Shown piece by piece: positions 14,877 to 17,218 of a DNA stretch of 17,218 bases. A program made the translations under genes and the position numbers. Numbering within the stretch: the stretch's first letter is position 1; each line of letters opens with the position of its first letter. This stretch comes from Burkholderiales bacterium (GTDB lineage: Bacteria > Pseudomonadota > Gammaproteobacteria > Burkholderiales > Usitatibacteraceae), in NCBI GenBank assembly GCA_017880705.1, contig JADGRS010000017.1:1-17218 (forward strand), written 5' to 3'. The notes under the pieces are model-generated. The model was not told the origin of the DNA, ran no database searches, and saw only the letters and a program-made list of their open reading frames with translations.

Positions 14877-15631
14877 CGCCGGTATTTTCGCCGCAGCAGG
14901 AAAGGCAGGCGCACGATGAACTCCAGGAGGAGCCGCGCGTGCATCCACGTGAGGAGCGCGTTGTCGCGATAGTAGTTGAAGTGCGAGACGCCACCTTCCT
15001 CGGGCTTGAGGTATTTCACCGGCGCCCGGATGTTGACGGGCTTCAATCCGCGCCACACCAGCCGCACCGCGGCCTCGGGATCGAAGTCGAAGCGCCGCAT
15101 CCACGGCTGGCCGTGCATCACCGCGACGAGGTCCGCGATCGGGTAGACGCGGAAGCCGTAGAGGGAATCCTCGATGCCGAGACCGACGGTCTCCATGTTC
15201 GCCCACCAGTTGGACACCTTGCGTCCCTTCACGCGCAGCATCGGCGCGCTCGAATCGAAGACGGGAACGCCGAGCACCACCGCACCCGGCTCGGCGCGGG
15301 AGCGCTCCATGAATTCGGGAATGCTCGCCGCGGGGTGCTGGCCGTCGGAATCCATCGTGAGGGCATGGGTGTAGCCCTCGGCCGCGGCGAGCCTGATGCC
15401 GTGCAGCACCGCGCTGCCCTTGCCCGCGTTTTTCGGCAGCACGACCACGCGCACGCCGGGATCTTCTTCCGCGAGCTTCTTCAGGCCCTCGGCGGTGCCG
15501 TCGGTGCTGCCGTCCACGACGACCCACACCGGGTCCCAGAAGCTGCGCGCGCCGCGCACCGTCGCATACACCGCGGCGCCGGGGTTGTAGCTCGGGATGA
15601 GGACGAAATGGCTCGCGGAGCGCTCAGCCAC
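14873..15631 (-). CDS. Family 2 glycosyltransferase of aryl-polyene type
   Basis: This 252-residue GT-A fold enzyme shows the N-terminal HFVLIPSYNPG (8-18), nucleotide-binding VVVDGSTDGT (37-46, one Asp where many GT2 enzymes have two), the metal-binding DSD in LTMDSDGQHP (91-100), and DSLYGFRVYP (155-164) with MRRFDFDPE (178-186). The LRVKGRKVSNWW and GFRVYP segments resemble the glycosyltransferase half of the fused GT2/acyltransferase typical of aryl-polyene clusters. The GTG at 15631 overlaps the upstream acyltransferase end by 8 bases; an ATG-free longer frame to 15775 reads through that gene and is unlikely. It may add a sugar to the product or its anchor. Confidence 0.85.
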   Translation of the reverse strand: MAERSASHFVLIPSYNPGAAVYATVRGARSFWDPVWVVVDGSTDGTAEGLKKLAEEDPGVRVVVLPKNAGKGSAVLHGIRLAAAEGYTHALTMDSDGQHPAASIPEFMERSRAEPGAVVLGVPVFDSSAPMLRVKGRKVSNWWANMETVGLGIEDSLYGFRVYPIADLVAVMHGQPWMRRFDFDPEAAVRLVWRGLKPVNIRAPVKYLKPEEGGVSHFNYYRDNALLTWMHARLLLEFIVRLPFLLRRKYRR

Positions 15632-16415
15632 GGAGGTGGGGCGCGTCCTCGACGCCCGGCACGTCGGCAACGGCGACGCTCGTGGCGGCGAGCTCGCGCG
15701 CGAAATAGCGCTCGAGCTCCGCGGTGAACGCGCGCACGTCCGTGGGCGGATCGAAGCGCCGCCCCAGTCGCACACGGTAGGAAAGCGGCAGCTGGGGGCG
15801 CGCGACGAGCGAGCGCCCCTTGCCCAGGAAAGTCGAATCGGCCTCGATGATCACCGTCTGGACGGGCACGGCGCTGCGCCGCGAGAGGGCACCCACGGCG
15901 TCCGTGAAGGGACCGATCGGATCCCCCACCGTGCGCGTGCCCTCCGGAAAGAGAAGCAGCTGCCCGCCCAGGCGCAGCTCGTCGTCCGCGCGCGTGGCGA
16001 GGCGAAGGAGCGAGTCGTTGCGCACGTAGCGCGCAAGGCGCGCCGCGGGGCCGAGGAAGAAGTTGTTGAAGAGCGCACCCTTCATCACGCACACCGCGTT
16101 CGGCAATCGCGACACGACGAGCACCGCGTCGAGCAGGCACGGATGATTGGGCGCGACGATGAGTGGCCCGGCGCCCTTCAACGCGTCGAGCTCGCGGATG
16201 TCGAGGCGCCACGCTCCGAGCCATTCCATGGCGCCGAGGTAGATGCGGAAAACCCACATCGCCCCAAGGCGTCCGACGCGCCGCGCGGTGCGCGCCGGCA
16301 GGAGCGGCCAGAGCACCAGCGCGCACAACGCCCACACGAAACACTCGACGCCGAGCAGCGCGACGCCGATCGCGAGGATCGCGTACTGCCACGCGGCGGT
16401 GCAGATGGCGATCAT
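15624..16415 (-). CDS. PlsC-type 1-acylglycerol-phosphate acyltransferase-like protein
   Basis: This 263-residue membrane acyltransferase begins with an N-terminal hydrophobic region (MIAICTAAWQYAILAIGVAL, continuing to about residue 40). It has the HX4D catalytic motif in APNHPCLLDAV (His91, Asp96) and the second block FPEGTRT (156-162). The ATG at 16415 overlaps the MipA-like stop (ATGA); the frame extends 20 residues upstream in an Arg-rich shadow. PlsC makes phosphatidic acid in housekeeping lipid synthesis, but relatives are regular members of aryl-polyene clusters (ApeD-like), where they may build the lipid anchor. Coupling with the glycosyltransferase supports that reading. The substrate is not readable from sequence. 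Confidence 0.86.
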   Translation of the reverse strand: MIAICTAAWQYAILAIGVALLGVECFVWALCALVLWPLLPARTARRVGRLGAMWVFRIYLGAMEWLGAWRLDIRELDALKGAGPLIVAPNHPCLLDAVLVVSRLPNAVCVMKGALFNNFFLGPAARLARYVRNDSLLRLATRADDELRLGGQLLLFPEGTRTVGDPIGPFTDAVGALSRRSAVPVQTVIIEADSTFLGKGRSLVARPQLPLSYRVRLGRRFDPPTDVRAFTAELERYFARELAATSVAVADVPGVEDAPHLRG

Positions 16416-17218
16416 CGGCGCTCGTCTCCGAAGTCGGCCACGGGCACGCGCCGCGACGATTCGCCGAGGATCCACGAGATGCCGATGCCGCCCGCCACAT
16501 AGCGCTTCGAGGTGACGAGCGGGCTCGATTCGAAATGCGCGCCGTCGAGCGCGTCGTGGCGCACGAAACCGCCGACCCAGAACTTCGGAAAGCGCTTCGA
16601 GAGCGCGGCGATGAATTGCGTTCCCGCGAAGCCGCCGCCCGGCGAGTACGCGGGCCGCGCGGCCGTGGCGTACTGCGGCTGCACCTCGTAGAAGTAGCGG
16701 TTATAGCGCTTGTCGGTGTAGACCGGTCCCGCGAGAAGGCCCAGATTCCAGCCGGCGAAGCCCGCGGGATCGTGGATGTCGAGGCTCACGTGCGGAAAGA
16801 ATTGGGCGCCGATGTAGCGCGGCTGCGATTCGATCGTGATCGCGCCACGCACCGGCAGGCGCAGGTCGAGCTTCAACCGCTCATCCGGCGAGCGCCACGC
16901 GGTGACGGCCAGCGAGGGCCCGAGCTCCACGGCCGGCCTGAGGTCCGGCATCCCCTCGCGCACCGGGATGTCGCTGCTGCGCACGGGAAGCGACGCGCCG
17001 AGGCTCAGATTGAGGTCGAGACGCTCGGTCTTCAGGAAGACGCCGCGCAATCCATAGCGGTCGGCCTTGAGGATATCGCCACGGTAGACGAAGTACGGCG
17101 ATGGAAACGCGTAGGTGCGGGAATGGCCCGAGCCCCGGTAATCGGGAAAGCCGAGCGCCGCCACGCCGGCTCCGGCTTCCCAAAGCGGCTCTTCGCGGGC
17201 GGCGGATGCGGGCGAGGA
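16412..17218 (-). CDS. MipA/OmpV family outer-membrane protein (5' truncated by window edge)
   Basis: The frame is open to the window edge, giving about 268 residues of a beta-barrel protein whose start lies beyond base 17218. The first visible residues, SSPASAAREEPLWEAGAGVA, look like the end of a signal peptide (ASAA) followed by the mature MipA N-terminus, so little is missing. GFPDYRGSGHSRTYAFPSPY and YFVYRGDILKADRYGLRG are family signatures, and the C-terminal strand region YVAGGIGISWILG fits a barrel. A GTG at 17164 is internal, not the true start. MipA was described as a scaffold for the lytic transglycosylase MltA; other members act in outer-membrane transport. As first gene of the convergent operon it may help place the product in the outer membrane, which is speculative. 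Confidence 0.87.
   Translation of the reverse strand, partial: SSPASAAREEPLWEAGAGVAALGFPDYRGSGHSRTYAFPSPYFVYRGDILKADRYGLRGVFLKTERLDLNLSLGASLPVRSSDIPVREGMPDLRPAVELGPSLAVTAWRSPDERLKLDLRLPVRGAITIESQPRYIGAQFFPHVSLDIHDPAGFAGWNLGLLAGPVYTDKRYNRYFYEVQPQYATAARPAYSPGGGFAGTQFIAALSKRFPKFWVGGFVRHDALDGAHFESSPLVTSKRYVAGGIGISWILGESSRRVPVADFGDERR

Noticed and set aside
15632..15775. A 48-residue N-terminal extension of the glycosyltransferase
   Set aside because: It lies wholly within the upstream acyltransferase gene in another frame and is Arg/Ser/Pro-rich; GT2 homology starts right after the GTG at 15631.
17162..17164. GTG at 17164 as the start of the MipA/OmpV gene
   Set aside because: The upstream in-frame sequence EEPLWEAGAG is part of the conserved mature MipA N-terminus and a signal-peptide end is visible before it, so the gene continues past the window edge.
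1..17218. CRISPR arrays, tRNA or rRNA genes, insertion sequences, integration sites
   Set aside because: No spaced direct repeats, no cloverleaf-like or rRNA sequence, no transposase or integrase frame and no terminal repeats were seen; nearly every base is within a supported coding region.

Overview
This window reads as a stretch of chromosome from a very GC-rich proteobacterium. A betaproteobacterium is the best guess: it pairs dapD, dapE and prmB with a type IV pilus retraction ATPase, and it carries an aryl-polyene (APE)-type gene cluster. Third codon positions are almost all G or C throughout, and I see no compositional break, insertion sequence, integrase, tRNA, rRNA or CRISPR array. 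Coding density is extreme: the largest gap between genes is about 83 bases, so no gene-free stretch exceeds 300 bases.

Region 1 (1-4538, + strand) is housekeeping. It holds the 3' part of dapD, then pilU, a small Mpo1/DUF962-type membrane protein, dapE and prmB. dapD and dapE are two successive steps of the succinylase branch of lysine/diaminopimelate synthesis. pilU and the Mpo1-like gene sit between them.

Region 2 (4601-14867, + strand) is a run of twelve genes that I recognise as an aryl-polyene-like type II polyketide cluster. In order they are: acyl carrier protein, COG4648-type membrane protein, AMP-dependent acyl ligase (ApeH type), small hot-dog dehydratase (ApeI type), LpxL/HtrB-like acyltransferase, periplasmic LolA-like carrier, MMPL/RND exporter, alpha/beta hydrolase, ketosynthase (ApeO type), Cys-less chain-length factor (ApeC type), second dehydratase (ApeP type) and ketoreductase (ApeQ type). 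Most junctions are 4-base ATGA or GTGA overlaps, which suggests tight translational coupling. The ligase would load a starter on the carrier protein. KS/CLF, ketoreductase and the paired dehydratases would extend a conjugated polyene chain. The acyltransferase, LolA-like protein and MMPL exporter would attach and move the product to the outer membrane.

Region 3 (14873-17218, - strand) is a convergent set of three coupled genes: the 5'-truncated MipA/OmpV outer-membrane protein, a PlsC-type acyltransferase and a family 2 glycosyltransferase. The glycosyltransferase resembles the one usually fused to the acyltransferase in APE clusters, so this operon probably belongs to the same pathway.

The cluster looks reduced. 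Within the window there is one carrier protein, no second ketosynthase (ApeR), no aromatic starter enzyme (ammonia lyase or chorismate lyase), no hot-dog thioesterase, no phosphopantetheinyl transferase and no methyltransferase or halogenase. An alpha/beta hydrolase sits where accessory genes are often found. The left border is fixed by housekeeping genes, so missing parts could only lie to the right of the window or elsewhere in the genome.
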